From CANHEE01 sp043777755 (GTDB taxonomy: Bacteria > Bacteroidota > Bacteroidia > Chitinophagales > Saprospiraceae): a DNA stretch of 64,000 nt. The position numbers and the translations under genes are program-made. The DNA lies in assembly GCA_043777755.1 (NCBI GenBank), contig JAYWHK010000074.1, forward strand, positions 1-64,000, written 5' to 3'. Every line of letters begins with the position of its first letter. The first letter of the stretch is position 1. A model generated the notes under the pieces. The model was given only the letters and a program-made list of their open reading frames with translations, was not told the origin of the DNA and made no database searches. Below are positions 50,294-60,600 of this stretch, in pieces.

Positions 50294-52516
50294 TTATTTC
50301 TTCATTTCCAAAAACATTTTTTCTATCGTTTCCATTCTTTTTTTAAGGTCTTCATTTTCTTTTTTAAGGTCAGCTATCTTTTTTTCCTGTGTTTCGATTA
50401 TGGTTTGTTGTTCTTGAATCGCTTTGGTCAAAGGCACTACAAACTCCGCATAGCGCAAAGCATAATGCCCGCCACTTGGCAAAGAGCTTTTGTCTAAACC
50501 GCTCCAATCTCTTGTACCACTCTCTATCGCTGCTTTTTCTACATCTTGTGCGATAAACCCTGTGTAGCGTATTCCTTTTTGTCCTTCTGCAATGTATTCA
50601 TAATCAACCGTTTGTAGTTTTTTAATAAACGACAAGCCCAATGTGCTATTGCGTATGCCTTTTTTCAATCTTCGGTCAGAACTAATGGACGCATTGACAG
50701 CGTAAGATATAGAGATTATGTTGTCATCTCCGAAACGGATTTTGTTAGAAGCATCGACTATTGCACCTTTTCCAACTGCGGTAGCATTACTAATATTAGG
50801 TGTTAAGGTAGATGTATTAGTTTCCGCTCCGAAAAAAGAGTTATCGCTTCCAAGTGAATAACTTCCAGCATTACTTCCAAAAGCTGAATTAGTTGAACCT
50901 GATATATTATTTATAAGAGACCAAAACCCAAATGATGAATTACCACTACCATTATTGCCTGCCAAAGAACGAGAACCAAATGCCGAATTAGAGTTGCCAG
51001 AAGTATTACCAGATAATGTATATTCTCCAAAAGCTGAATTCCAAAAGCCTGTAGTCTCTTGCTGTAAAGAACCAACCCCATAAGAAGTGCTTACAAGTCC
51101 ATGGCTTTCAATCCGTCCAGCAATTCTACCATCTACTTTAAAATTCAACGATTGAGCACCTCCTGCTGGAGTTCCCAAATAACTATCATTAGTAGCATCT
51201 ACATTCCCATTCAAACTCCAGCCAGCATTTGCAGCTGCCCAAGTACCATTACCTTGGTTATCAGTGGCAGTCCAGACTTTGCCAGTGGAAGGAGTACCAC
51301 TTGTCACTTGTAGTATTTCTAATTTTGTCTTTCCACCTACCACTTCGAGCTTTTCAGTAGGTGTAGATGTGCCGATGCCGATTTTAGTATTTGCTGTGCC
51401 TAACACACCACAATCAGAACAGCCAACTTCTCCTTCTGAACCTATTACGAAAGAGTTATTAATATTTGGTATTGTACTTTTGGTTTGTGAACCAATAAAT
51501 ACATTGCCAAAACCATTAGTATTTATACCTGCCAAATTACCAATTGCTGTATTTTTACCAACATGAGAACCTTGCAATGCTCCACGACCAATAGCTACAT
51601 TAAACCATAAACTATTACTAAATGACATAGCATCAGATCCAATAGCTAAATCGCTATTACAACCTTGGCAATTTAATAATGCAGCATTACCTATCCCAAT
51701 TGAACTTACCGCAGAAATTACATTTTTTAAACTAAGTTTCCCAATGCCAATATTAGATCCCATAGTACTACTATTTAATCCACTTTCTAAGCCAATAAAT
51801 AATGTACTATTTTCATAAAACTTTGCAACTTGTTCATTATTAACTTTAAAGACCAATGGCTCATTTGTTCCAATAAAAGCACCATTTGTCCCACTATTTC
51901 CACCTAACCTCCAAAAACCATTCATCTGACTTTGCAAGTTTGGAATTGTATTATTTTGCAAAGTATTTACCTTGACATCCAAAGTGCTAATACTTGTATT
52001 GATTGAAGTAATATTATTTCGGATAGTCGGTAAAGTATCAATCAAAAAATTATTAAAATTGGTATTGGTTGCACTGAGTGCATTGGTCAGGTTCGTTTGT
52101 TTTATTTTGAGGGAATCAATGCGCCCATTGAGGTAGAAAACCTTGCTATCTGTATAAGCCTTAGCGTTTTGTTCGGCTAAATTGATGAGGCTGGTAAGGC
52201 TCATTACTTTCAAATCCAACATGGTTTTCACCTTGTTGGTGTCTGCGATGACTGTCCAAACGCCATTTTTAAAATAGTCAAACGTCTGAAAATCAGTGTT
52301 ATAGACCAATAAACCATTTGCAGGATTGGCAATGGCTTGGCGTTGCGCATTGCTCATAGGCGTAAGCAAAGTACCTTTTGGATTGTTTTGCGGACTAATG
52401 ACGTGCAGCATCGCCGAAGGGTGTCCTGGTAGTGGCGGATTGGCAATAATCATTTGTGCCGTGGTTTTGTTCAACATCAAAATTGAACAACAAAGAAGGA
52501 AGAAGATTTTTTTCAT
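50294..52516 (-). CDS. Secreted tail-fibre-like protein with peptidase S74 chaperone domain
   Basis: 740 residues. Signal peptide (KKIFFLLCCSILMLNKTTAQ), an N-terminal part shared by Bacteroidota fibre proteins (LLTPMSNAQRQAIANPANGLLVYNT), a long stretch of Gly/Asn/Ser repeats with SAFG and NNSFFG (YadA-like), and a C-terminal S74 intramolecular chaperone. The chaperone contains SSDRRLKKGIRN (the Ser-Lys pair of the self-cleaving site), then YGFIAQDVEKA and a terminal coiled coil (about 690-740). Such domains trimerise fibres, then cut themselves off. There is no T9SS sorting domain, so the route to the surface is unclear. A CCTCCCC/GGGGAGG hairpin lies in its leader at 52539-52557. Confidence 0.88.
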   Translation of the reverse strand: MKKIFFLLCCSILMLNKTTAQMIIANPPLPGHPSAMLHVISPQNNPKGTLLTPMSNAQRQAIANPANGLLVYNTDFQTFDYFKNGVWTVIADTNKVKTMLDLKVMSLTSLINLAEQNAKAYTDSKVFYLNGRIDSLKIKQTNLTNALSATNTNFNNFLIDTLPTIRNNITSINTSISTLDVKVNTLQNNTIPNLQSQMNGFWRLGGNSGTNGAFIGTNEPLVFKVNNEQVAKFYENSTLFIGLESGLNSSTMGSNIGIGKLSLKNVISAVSSIGIGNAALLNCQGCNSDLAIGSDAMSFSNSLWFNVAIGRGALQGSHVGKNTAIGNLAGINTNGFGNVFIGSQTKSTIPNINNSFVIGSEGEVGCSDCGVLGTANTKIGIGTSTPTEKLEVVGGKTKLEILQVTSGTPSTGKVWTATDNQGNGTWAAANAGWSLNGNVDATNDSYLGTPAGGAQSLNFKVDGRIAGRIESHGLVSTSYGVGSLQQETTGFWNSAFGEYTLSGNTSGNSNSAFGSRSLAGNNGSGNSSFGFWSLINNISGSTNSAFGSNAGSYSLGSDNSFFGAETNTSTLTPNISNATAVGKGAIVDASNKIRFGDDNIISISYAVNASISSDRRLKKGIRNSTLGLSFIKKLQTVDYEYIAEGQKGIRYTGFIAQDVEKAAIESGTRDWSGLDKSSLPSGGHYALRYAEFVVPLTKAIQEQQTIIETQEKKIADLKKENEDLKKRMETIEKMFLEMKK

Positions 52517-52538
52517 AAGAATAGAAGCCCCACCTAAA

Positions 52539-52557
52539 TCCTCCCCGAAGGGGAGGA
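52539..52557. repeat. CCTCCCC/GGGGAGG hairpin in the fibre gene leader
   Basis: TCCTCCCC, loop GAA, GGGGAGGA, with a T run on the plus strand. It is the kind of hairpin scattered in many Bacteroidota genomes. Confidence 0.6.
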
Positions 52558-52722
52558 CTTTTTGCGCAGGAAGTTATTTTTTGATTTAGAAATTTATTTT
52601 TATGATTTTTTTGATGATTGTAATGCAAAGATGAAGGTAATATATTATTTGCACAGAAATATATTTTAAAATGTTTTTCATTTTTAATTGTATTTATTTT
52701 ATAAAATATTGATTGTTAATGT

Positions 52723-52752
52723 TTTGTAATTAAAAAATGTTTTTTATTTTTG
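52723..52752 (+). promoter_or_regulatory. Promoter of the interrupted SPFFN-family gene
   Basis: TTTG 52723-52726, 18-base spacer, TATTTTTG 52745-52752. The palindromic repeat at 52778-52860 lies in the leader, between promoter and ATG (52887). The rest of the 52517-52865 gap is AT-rich. Confidence 0.65.
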
Positions 52753-52777
52753 TGAAAAATACTTATGTATAAGTATA

Positions 52778-52860
52778 GAAACACTGATTTTTATGATTTT
52801 TATGACGCTTTTATGATTTTATCCTAATTTATCTTAAAAATCATAAGAATCAGTGTTGCC
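52778..52860. repeat. AACACTGATTTTTATGATT palindromic repeat, copy 3
   Basis: Same unit as the copies at 50100 and 50203, ending in AATCAGTGTT. It is placed in the 5' untranslated region of the next gene. Confidence 0.8.
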
Positions 52861-52886
52861 ATCATTTGACGAAAAAACGCAACAAT

Positions 52887-53663
52887 ATGCAAAACACGAC
52901 CGCTTTTGAATTGATAAAAACTTTGAACTCCGAACAACAGCGAGCGTTTCGGATTTGGCTGGAATCCCCTTTTTTCAATACGCAAAAAGAGGTGGTTCTG
53001 TTGTATGATTTTTTATTGAAAAGTGTGAAAATTTCAAAAAAATCAACATTGAAAGCGTATTTTGAAGAAGCCAATGTTTGGAAGGCGATTTATCCGAATG
53101 AAACGTTTATTACAGACGACAAAAAACAAGCGACAAGGCTTCGTGGTTTGCTTTTTAAAATCAGCGAAAATGCAAAAAAGTATTTGATTTTCAATGGATT
53201 AGAAGAAAATACTGCTTTGAAACATCAGCTTTTGCATCAGCAACTTTCCAGTGCTAAACTCAATGATTTGGCAGCTAAAAACTTGAAAGATTGGGCTTTG
53301 CTATTTGATGAAAAAGCTAAAAAACAGTTTTATTTTTTACAAGAAAAAGCTCGATTTTTGAGCGAAAAAGTTGATTTTGAAGTTGCCAATAAGAATGACA
53401 CAACATTGATTCCCGAATGGTGTGAATCAGAGATTTTAAGCCAAAGCAATGCCATTTTGCAACTTTACATTCAATTGCTTTTTGACAAAAAATCAAAATA
53501 CAACACCGCTTTTTTTGATGATTATATTGCTGTTTTAGAGAAAAATATCATTGAAAAACCCGTTGCTTTGCAGTTGCAACTGTTGAGTATTAAAATGAGT
53601 AAAAATATTTCTAACGTTTTGATTTACAGGGAATTGAAACAGCTTTTTCAAACCAATCAGTGA
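52887..53663 (+). CDS. First part of an SPFFN-family gene interrupted by an in-frame TGA
   Basis: 258 residues from the ATG at 52887; the in-frame TTG at 52866 is less likely. N-terminal features match the intact paralogue at 9865-11271: FELIKTLNSEQQRAF, then LESPFFN. It ends at LFQTNQ-TGA in the middle of the family's length. Reading on past the TGA in the same frame gives 220 more residues of clear family sequence, so no frame change is needed. A gene with a nonsense mutation, or a rare read-through. Confidence 0.75.
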   Translation: MQNTTAFELIKTLNSEQQRAFRIWLESPFFNTQKEVVLLYDFLLKSVKISKKSTLKAYFEEANVWKAIYPNETFITDDKKQATRLRGLLFKISENAKKYLIFNGLEENTALKHQLLHQQLSSAKLNDLAAKNLKDWALLFDEKAKKQFYFLQEKARFLSEKVDFEVANKNDTTLIPEWCESEILSQSNAILQLYIQLLFDKKSKYNTAFFDDYIAVLEKNIIEKPVALQLQLLSIKMSKNISNVLIYRELKQLFQTNQ

Positions 53664-54326
53664 AAAATCAGTGAAAAATTAAACAATACGTTGGTACTTT
53701 CTTTAAGCAATGTGGCTACAATTTTGCTCAACGGAGGACATGAATTTTTTATACGAGAAGCATTTGAATGGAATTTGGAAAAAATCAAACGCAAACAACA
53801 ATTTGAAAATGGTTTTTTGACAACCACAACCTTCAAAAACACATTGCGTTTGGGTTTTAATTTGATTTTTTATAAAAAAGAAAAATTGAGTAACTGGTCG
53901 CCAACACAATTTATCAAAAAAAACGTAGAACTGCTTCAGCCTGATTTGCAAAAAACCTACAGCGATTTTGCGGAAGCATATTTAGATTTTTTAAAAGAAA
54001 ATTACGAAGAAGCATTGCCCAAAATGAAGGCATTTAGACCCAACGCATCCGTGCATCAGCTTGATGCAATGCGGATTGTTTTGGCTTGTTATTTCAAACT
54101 GTGTGATGATGATGCTTTTGAGCGACAAATCGTTAAAATTAGTTCTTTTTTGACAAAAAAAAATGGTTTTTCAAGTAATATTGTTGTTTTTAATCAAAAT
54201 TTTATTCAATTTTTAGAAGAAATAAAAAATCTAAATAATGATAAAAAAGTAAAAAACGAACTTTTTGAAAAGCTGAAAAATGAAAAAAATGTAGCCGATA
54301 AAGAATGGTTGCTGAGTTTATTTTGA
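53664..54326 (+). pseudogene. Second part of the interrupted SPFFN-family gene
   Basis: Same frame as 52887-53663 directly after the TGA at 53661-53663. It begins KISEKLNNTLVLSLSN and ends NDKKVKNELFEKLKNEKNVADKEWLLSLF (pieces), matching the paralogue's NDKKKNAELREAIS...EKEWLLE. There is no ATG near the start; the first alternative start is a TTG at 53691 with no good ribosome site. An 11-base direct repeat (AATCAGTGAAA twice, 53655-53676) surrounds the stop; it also contains the second in-phase-shifted TGA. Confidence 0.7.
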
Positions 54327-54334
54327 AAATAAAA

Positions 54335-54561
54335 AGAACACTGATTGGACTGATTTTCATGATATATCGTAACTATTTACCACTTTTGCAATTTTTCACC
54401 ACGGAGAAACGGAGAACACAGAGTGTGACAAAAAAATTAGCCTTCGGCTAATTTTTTTGCCTCCGTGACCTCCGTTTCTCCGTGGTAAAAATAAAAAATC
54501 TTCGATTTTTTTAGACGCTAAACATTACGATATATCATAAAAATCAGTCCAATCAGTGTTC
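54335..54561. repeat. Nested palindromes: ACCACGG element inside an AACACTGATTGGACTG element
   Basis: The outer arms AGAACACTGATTGGACTGAT (54335 onward) and ATCAGTCCAATCAGTGTTCT (to 54561) plus ATATATCGTAA / TTACGATATAT are split by an ACCACGGAG element (54398-54486) with its shared flanks. Nearly the whole 54327-54612 gap is repeat. Confidence 0.8.
54398..54486. repeat. ACCACGGAG palindromic repeat, copy C
   Basis: Same orientation as the 17526 copy, near-identical to it over the whole length, with the TTAGCCTTCGGCTAA centre. Confidence 0.85.
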
Positions 54562-54612
54562 TAATCCTACATACGTTTGTCGGGATTTAAGATGCCTGTA
54601 TTGAATTTGCCG

Positions 54613-57600
54613 CTATTTTTTCACCACAATAGGAGCTGGCGTACAATATTTAGCCCTGTCTAAAATCACAATTTTAAATGTAATTGGCGAACCTTGACAA
54701 CCCATAATGACAGGTGTGGCGGTAATGGTCGCTACTCGTTTGTCGTCAGCGATAACGATGTTTCCTTGTGCGTCAATCGTCGGAACAAAAAGATAATTGA
54801 TGTCGCCTTGTCCGCTGCTTGGCAGCCCAATATTCGGATTGTCATTTGTCCAAATCACTTGAGTATTTGGCTCGCTTGCCTTGAATTTCACATCAATCAA
54901 TTGTTCCATACAAACTGTAATATCAGGAACTGCCTCTAAGGTTACGATTGGTCTTTCTGTAATATTAAACGCATTTCCGATGCCAGCGCAACCGTCCGTG
55001 ACTGCCGTAATGACCAAATGCGCTGTCCTGTCTGTCGGAGGAACTGCCGCCGCTGTGAAAACAATGCTATCAATGCCATTTTGAGCCAAACCAAACGTCG
55101 TATTGTCGTTGTTCCACGTAAAAATCGTATTGGGAAGATTGGACGTAAATTTTTCCATTCTGACCATTTCGCCAGCACAAACGAACAAGTCCAAAGGTGG
55201 ATTCATCACAGGACGAGGTTTGATAATGATGTCAAAAGACCTACTTTCACTGCCGCAACCATTGAGTGTTGCCGTGACTGTAATCCTTGCTTTACGCAAC
55301 GTATCACTTACAGCAGCTGTAAAATTCGGCATTTGACCAACGCCAAACGCTCCAATTCCAATGTTCGGATTGTCATTTGACCACGTAAAAGTTGCGCCTG
55401 TTGGTTGTGTAGCGAAAGTCGGAACTTCTACCAAATTACCCGAACAAACACGAATTGTAGCCATCGAATCAATGCTTACTTTTGATTTGATATTGACCAC
55501 TGTTGCTTGTTCGTTTCCAGCGCAGCCGTTGAGGATTGGCGTGTAGCGAATCGTGGCGGTCATGGTCGTATCGCTGGCATTGAGTGGCGTAGGGATTTTA
55601 ATATTTCCATTTCCAGCCGAAGGCAAACCAATATTTGTATTAGAATTTGTCCAAGAAAAACTTGTATTTGGCAATGTTCCTGTAAAATTCAAGCGAATAC
55701 TATCTTTTTCAGAACAAAGCGAAATAGCATTGATTTTAGCAACATTTGGCGTTGGTTTTATGGCAATTGTTGCGCTCATCGTGTCGCCTACACAGCCATT
55801 TAGCGTTGGTTTTACGGTTATTTTTCCAATAATATTTGCGCCTGTTGCATTGGCTGGCGTTTCGTATTTTAGAATATTTCCAGTGCCATCATCTGCTTGA
55901 CCAATCGCAATATTGTTATTTTTCCAAGAAAAAACAGCGTTTGGTGTTCCCGAAAATAGCATTTCTACACTGTCCAAAGGACAAACAATTACGCTTGCCA
56001 GCGCATTGACAAAAGGTGTAGGTTTGACCGTCACGAAGAATGTATCTGTCAAACCAATACAACTTTGAGCCGTAGGTGTTGCCCATATTTTTGAAAGAAT
56101 ATTTGCGCCTGTTGTGTTTGTTGCTGCTGTAAAAGTTGGAATTTGACCAACACCCGAATCTGCCAAACCTGTTGCGGTATTGTTATTTTTCCAAGAAAAA
56201 TCACTTGTAACATTGCTAAATAAACTGTCTAAATCTACTGTTTCCAAAGGACAAACGATGATGTTACTTGGCGCATTTATTTTCGGAGTAGGTTTTATTT
56301 TTATAAAAAATTCTTTCACATCGCTCTTGCAATTTGCCAATTCAGATTGAATTTTTATACTTGCCAACATGACTGTATCGCTGTTGTTTGCAGGAGCATT
56401 GTAGGTAGCGATTTGTCCTGTTCCATTACCAGCGATGCCAATACTTGGATTGTTATTTGTCCAAAAAACAGTTGGTGTTTGAGGTATTGCAGTAAAATCG
56501 TCAATGTCAATTGGCGCATCAGGACAAACGATAATATCCATCGGCTGCGAAATTGTTGGTGTTGGTTTTATTGTAATTAAAAAAGTGTCTTCGATGCTCA
56601 CACAAGCGTTAGTCGTTGATTTCCAGACGATTGTAGAAACAATATTTGTGCCTGTTGTATTGGTAGCGGCTGAAAAAGGCGCAATTTGTCCACTTCCTAA
56701 ATTGGTCAAACCAATATTGGTATTGTCATTTTTCCAAGAAAAATCAGCGGGCAAAATATTATTTTCAAATAAAATATTGATAGGTTCGCCAGCACAAACG
56801 ATGAGGTTTGGCAAAGTGTCCACCTTTGGTTTTGGCTTGACTGTCACCGTAATATCAATCAAATCGCCATTGCAATCGTTGGCTTTTGGCGTGACATAAA
56901 TGTGCGCTACGTTGTTTGTTGTACCAGTATTTTTTCCAATAAAATAAGGAATTGAGCCAACGCCAGCGGTGTCTAAACCAATGCTTGGATTGTTATTGAC
57001 CCACCTAAACGAAGTTCCCATCACGTTGCTCATTAGGCTTTCTAATTTGACGCTGTCGCCCGGGCAAACCACCACGTCCATCACACTTGACGTACCAACA
57101 AAAGGTTTTACAGAAATGCAAAACGTATCATTAGGACTTGGACAATTTTCAAGGTATTCTTTCCAAACAATGTTACTTTTCCACGTAGAAGTTGAATTGT
57201 TTAAAGGTGCATAATAGGTAAAAATTTGACCAGAATCCTTCGCAACTAAGCCAATTTGAGGATTACTGCTTGTCCATTCAAAAACGCCTCCGCTTGGCAC
57301 ACCACTAAACATTTCCACATCTGTCACCGAACCAGAACAAACAATTAAGTCTTTCGGTTGATTGATTTTCGGCGTTGGTTTTACAGCGATGGCAAATGTT
57401 TTTTCCTCGCCATAACAACGATTCAACAAAGGTTTTACTTTAAAATTAGAATAGATTTTTTTAGCTGTCATGTTCATATCGGCAATGTCCAAAATAGTGC
57501 CTTCGCCACAAGCCATTACGCCAGTTTCCGTATTATCATTTTGCCAAATGAATTTTGTAAAAGAAATTGAACCAGCAAAATTCAAATGAATGCTATCGCC

Positions 57601-60600
57601 AACGCAATAAGCGGTATCTATCGGAGGTGTTACTGTTGGTGTTGGTTTTATCAAAATTTCAAACATTTGCGAACCACCAACACAACCAACAGAAGTTGGT
57701 GTAACGCTTAACATTGCTCTTATCGTATCGCCAGTACTGTTTGATGGAGCTGGATAAGTCACGATTTTACCAGAGCCAATCGCAGGCAAACCAACGGCAA
57801 CATTGTCATTTGTCCATGAAAAAGTCGTGTTGGGCGTACCAACAAAATCAACGTCAATCGGTTCGCCTGGACAAACTTCTATACACAAAGGGTCAGCCAA
57901 CAAAGGCGTTCCTTTGACAGTCACTTTAAACGCAGACGATACACCAATACAACCTTCTACAAAAGGTGTAACCGTAATTTTTGCACCAATATCGCTGCCT
58001 GTCAAATTGCTTGGTGGCGCATTGAAACTACTGATATTTCCAGTGCCATTTGCAGCCAAACCAATAGCTGTATTGTCATTGTCCCAAACAAAATTTGCTG
58101 GTTTTGGGTCACTGATAAAATCATTTATTTCTATCAACTCGCCTGGACAAACGACAATTCCTTGTGGTGCAGTCATGGTTGGCGTAGGTTTAATTTTTAT
58201 TTCAAAAGGAACAAAATCTCCTACACAGCCAGCCAAGGTTGATTTTACTTTTAGCAATGCTTCGTTGTCCATTGTACTGTTGTTTGCTGGAGCGTTGTAA
58301 TCCGCAATATCTCCATTTCCGCTTACAGGCAACCCAATAGAAGTATTGTTATTTATCCACATAAATGTTGCACCTAATGGGTTACTAACAAAGTTATCCA
58401 CATTTATATTGTCGCCTGGGCAAACTCGAATCATATTTGGCGCAGCCACTGTTGGCGTAGGCTTTACATCAATATTGAGCATTTGCGGCAAACCAATACA
58501 GCCATTTCGGGTAGGTGTAACTGTTACAACACTTGACACCAAGGCGTTAGTCGTATTTTTTTCAGCAATAAAAAGAATATTGCCCGTGCCAGTTGTTTGC
58601 AATCCAACGTCATTGTTAGAATTTTGCCAAGTATAAGTTGTATTGGTATGACTTCCTGTAAAATCAATCGCTACAGTCACATCAGGACAAACTGAAATAT
58701 CTGTACCATCAGCAACTGTTGGCGTTGGTTTCAGTGTAATGTTAAACATTTGCGTACCACCAACACAGTTTCCTGCCGAAGTCGGCGTGACTGCCAAATG
58801 CGCTGTTTCATTCAATAAAGTTCCATTTACTGGTGCAGCATAAGGAGGAATTGAACCAGTGCCAGCCGACTGCAATCCAACGTTGGTATTGTCGTTTGTC
58901 CAAGTAAAAGTAGTACTTGCTGTTCCTATAAAATTAACGTCAATCGTTTCGCCTGGACATACAACGATGTCAATTGGCGTGCTTACATTTGGCGTGAATT
59001 TTACTACAATTTTAAATGTTTGAGGCACGCCAACGCAAGTGTTCAAGGTCGGTGTAACCGTCACATTTGAGATGTAATCCGCAGCTGATGCACCATTTGG
59101 TGGAGCGATAAAATCTGCAATATCATTTGTTCCATTGGCTGCCAAATTGGTTTGTATGTTATCATTTAACCAAGAAAAAGAACTTCCATTTGGCGCACTT
59201 ACGAAGTTTTCCACATCAATCGTTTCGCCTGGACAAACGAATACATCTTGTGGGTCGTTCATTGTTGGCGTTGGACGGATAGCAACAGAAAACTCTTGAA
59301 TTGGACTTTTACAACCATTCAAAGTTGCTTGTAAAGTAAGGTTTCCAACTTCATTTTGTAGCGTATTATTTGCTGGAGCGTTGTAGGTAGCGATGTCGCC
59401 ATTTCCAAGCTCGGGCAAACCGATTTTCACATTGTCATTTGTCCAAGAAAACGTAGCTCCAGCTGGATTGCTCGTAAAATTATCAATGTCAATTGGCGCA
59501 TTTGGACAAACAATAATATCTGTTGGATCATTGGCTGTCGGCGTAGGTTTTATGACAATTTTGAACGTTTTTGTTTCACTATCGCAGCCTTCTTGTGTTG
59601 CTTTCAGGGTCAAATTTGCAACGATATTTACGCCTGTATTGTTCGCAGCTGCTTGAAAATCAGCGACTTGTCCTGTGCCTGCATTTGTTAAACCAATGAG
59701 TGGATTGTCATTTGTCCAAGTAAAAATTGCATTTGGTAAATTGCTTGTAAAATTGTCTATATCAATGGTTTCGCCAGCGCAAACTGTCACATCTTTTGGC
59801 TCGCTCATTGTTGGCGTTGGCTTTATATTGACCAAAGCCGATTGAGGCAATCCTATACAGCCGTTAAGCGTTGGCGTTACTGTTATTTTGCTTGTAATGT
59901 AACTCAAACTTGTATTTGGCGCAGCCGAAAAAGCAATATTTCCACTTCCGTTTTCAGCCAAACCAATGTTGAGGTTTTCTTGATTGTAATTAACCCAATC
60001 AAACGTTGGCGTTGCTGGTGTTCCTGTAAAATTATAGGTAATATTTCCCGTAGGACAAACTGTAAGGTCAGCAATTGGATTGACTGTTGGCGTTGGTTTT
60101 ATGGTAATCATAAAAGTTTCTGTGCCACCTGTACAAGAGTTTGCCGAAGGCGTAACCACCAAAGTACTCACGATATTTGCGCCCGTATTATTCGCTGGTG
60201 CAGCATAAGGCGCAATCGCACCCGAACCCATCAAAGGCAGCCCAACTGCTGTGTTGGTGTTTGTCCATGTAAAAGTTGTTCCTGCTGTTCCTGTAAAATC
60301 AATGTCTATCTGTTCCGCAGCGCACTTGATGATATTGGCTGTTCCGTTCACTTGTGGTGTAAAAAGAACTGTCAAATCAAGGTCTTGCGGCACTCCAACA
60401 CAACCATTTAAGGTTGGTGTAATTGTTACTTTTGATAAAATATTTGTTCCAGAAAGGTTTGTTGTTGGCGCAGTAAAATTAGCGATTTGTCCCGTTCCAG
60501 AAGCTGCCAAATTCGTAGCTGTATTGTCATTTGTCCAATCAAAAATTGAACCCAAAGGCATACTTACAAAATCATCTACATCAAAAACCTGACCTGGACA

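Noticed and set aside
53655..53676. The 11-base direct repeat as the cause of the break in the SPFFN gene
   Set aside because: Removing one copy would shift the frame, whereas both parts are already in one frame with two copies; the interruption is just the TGA.
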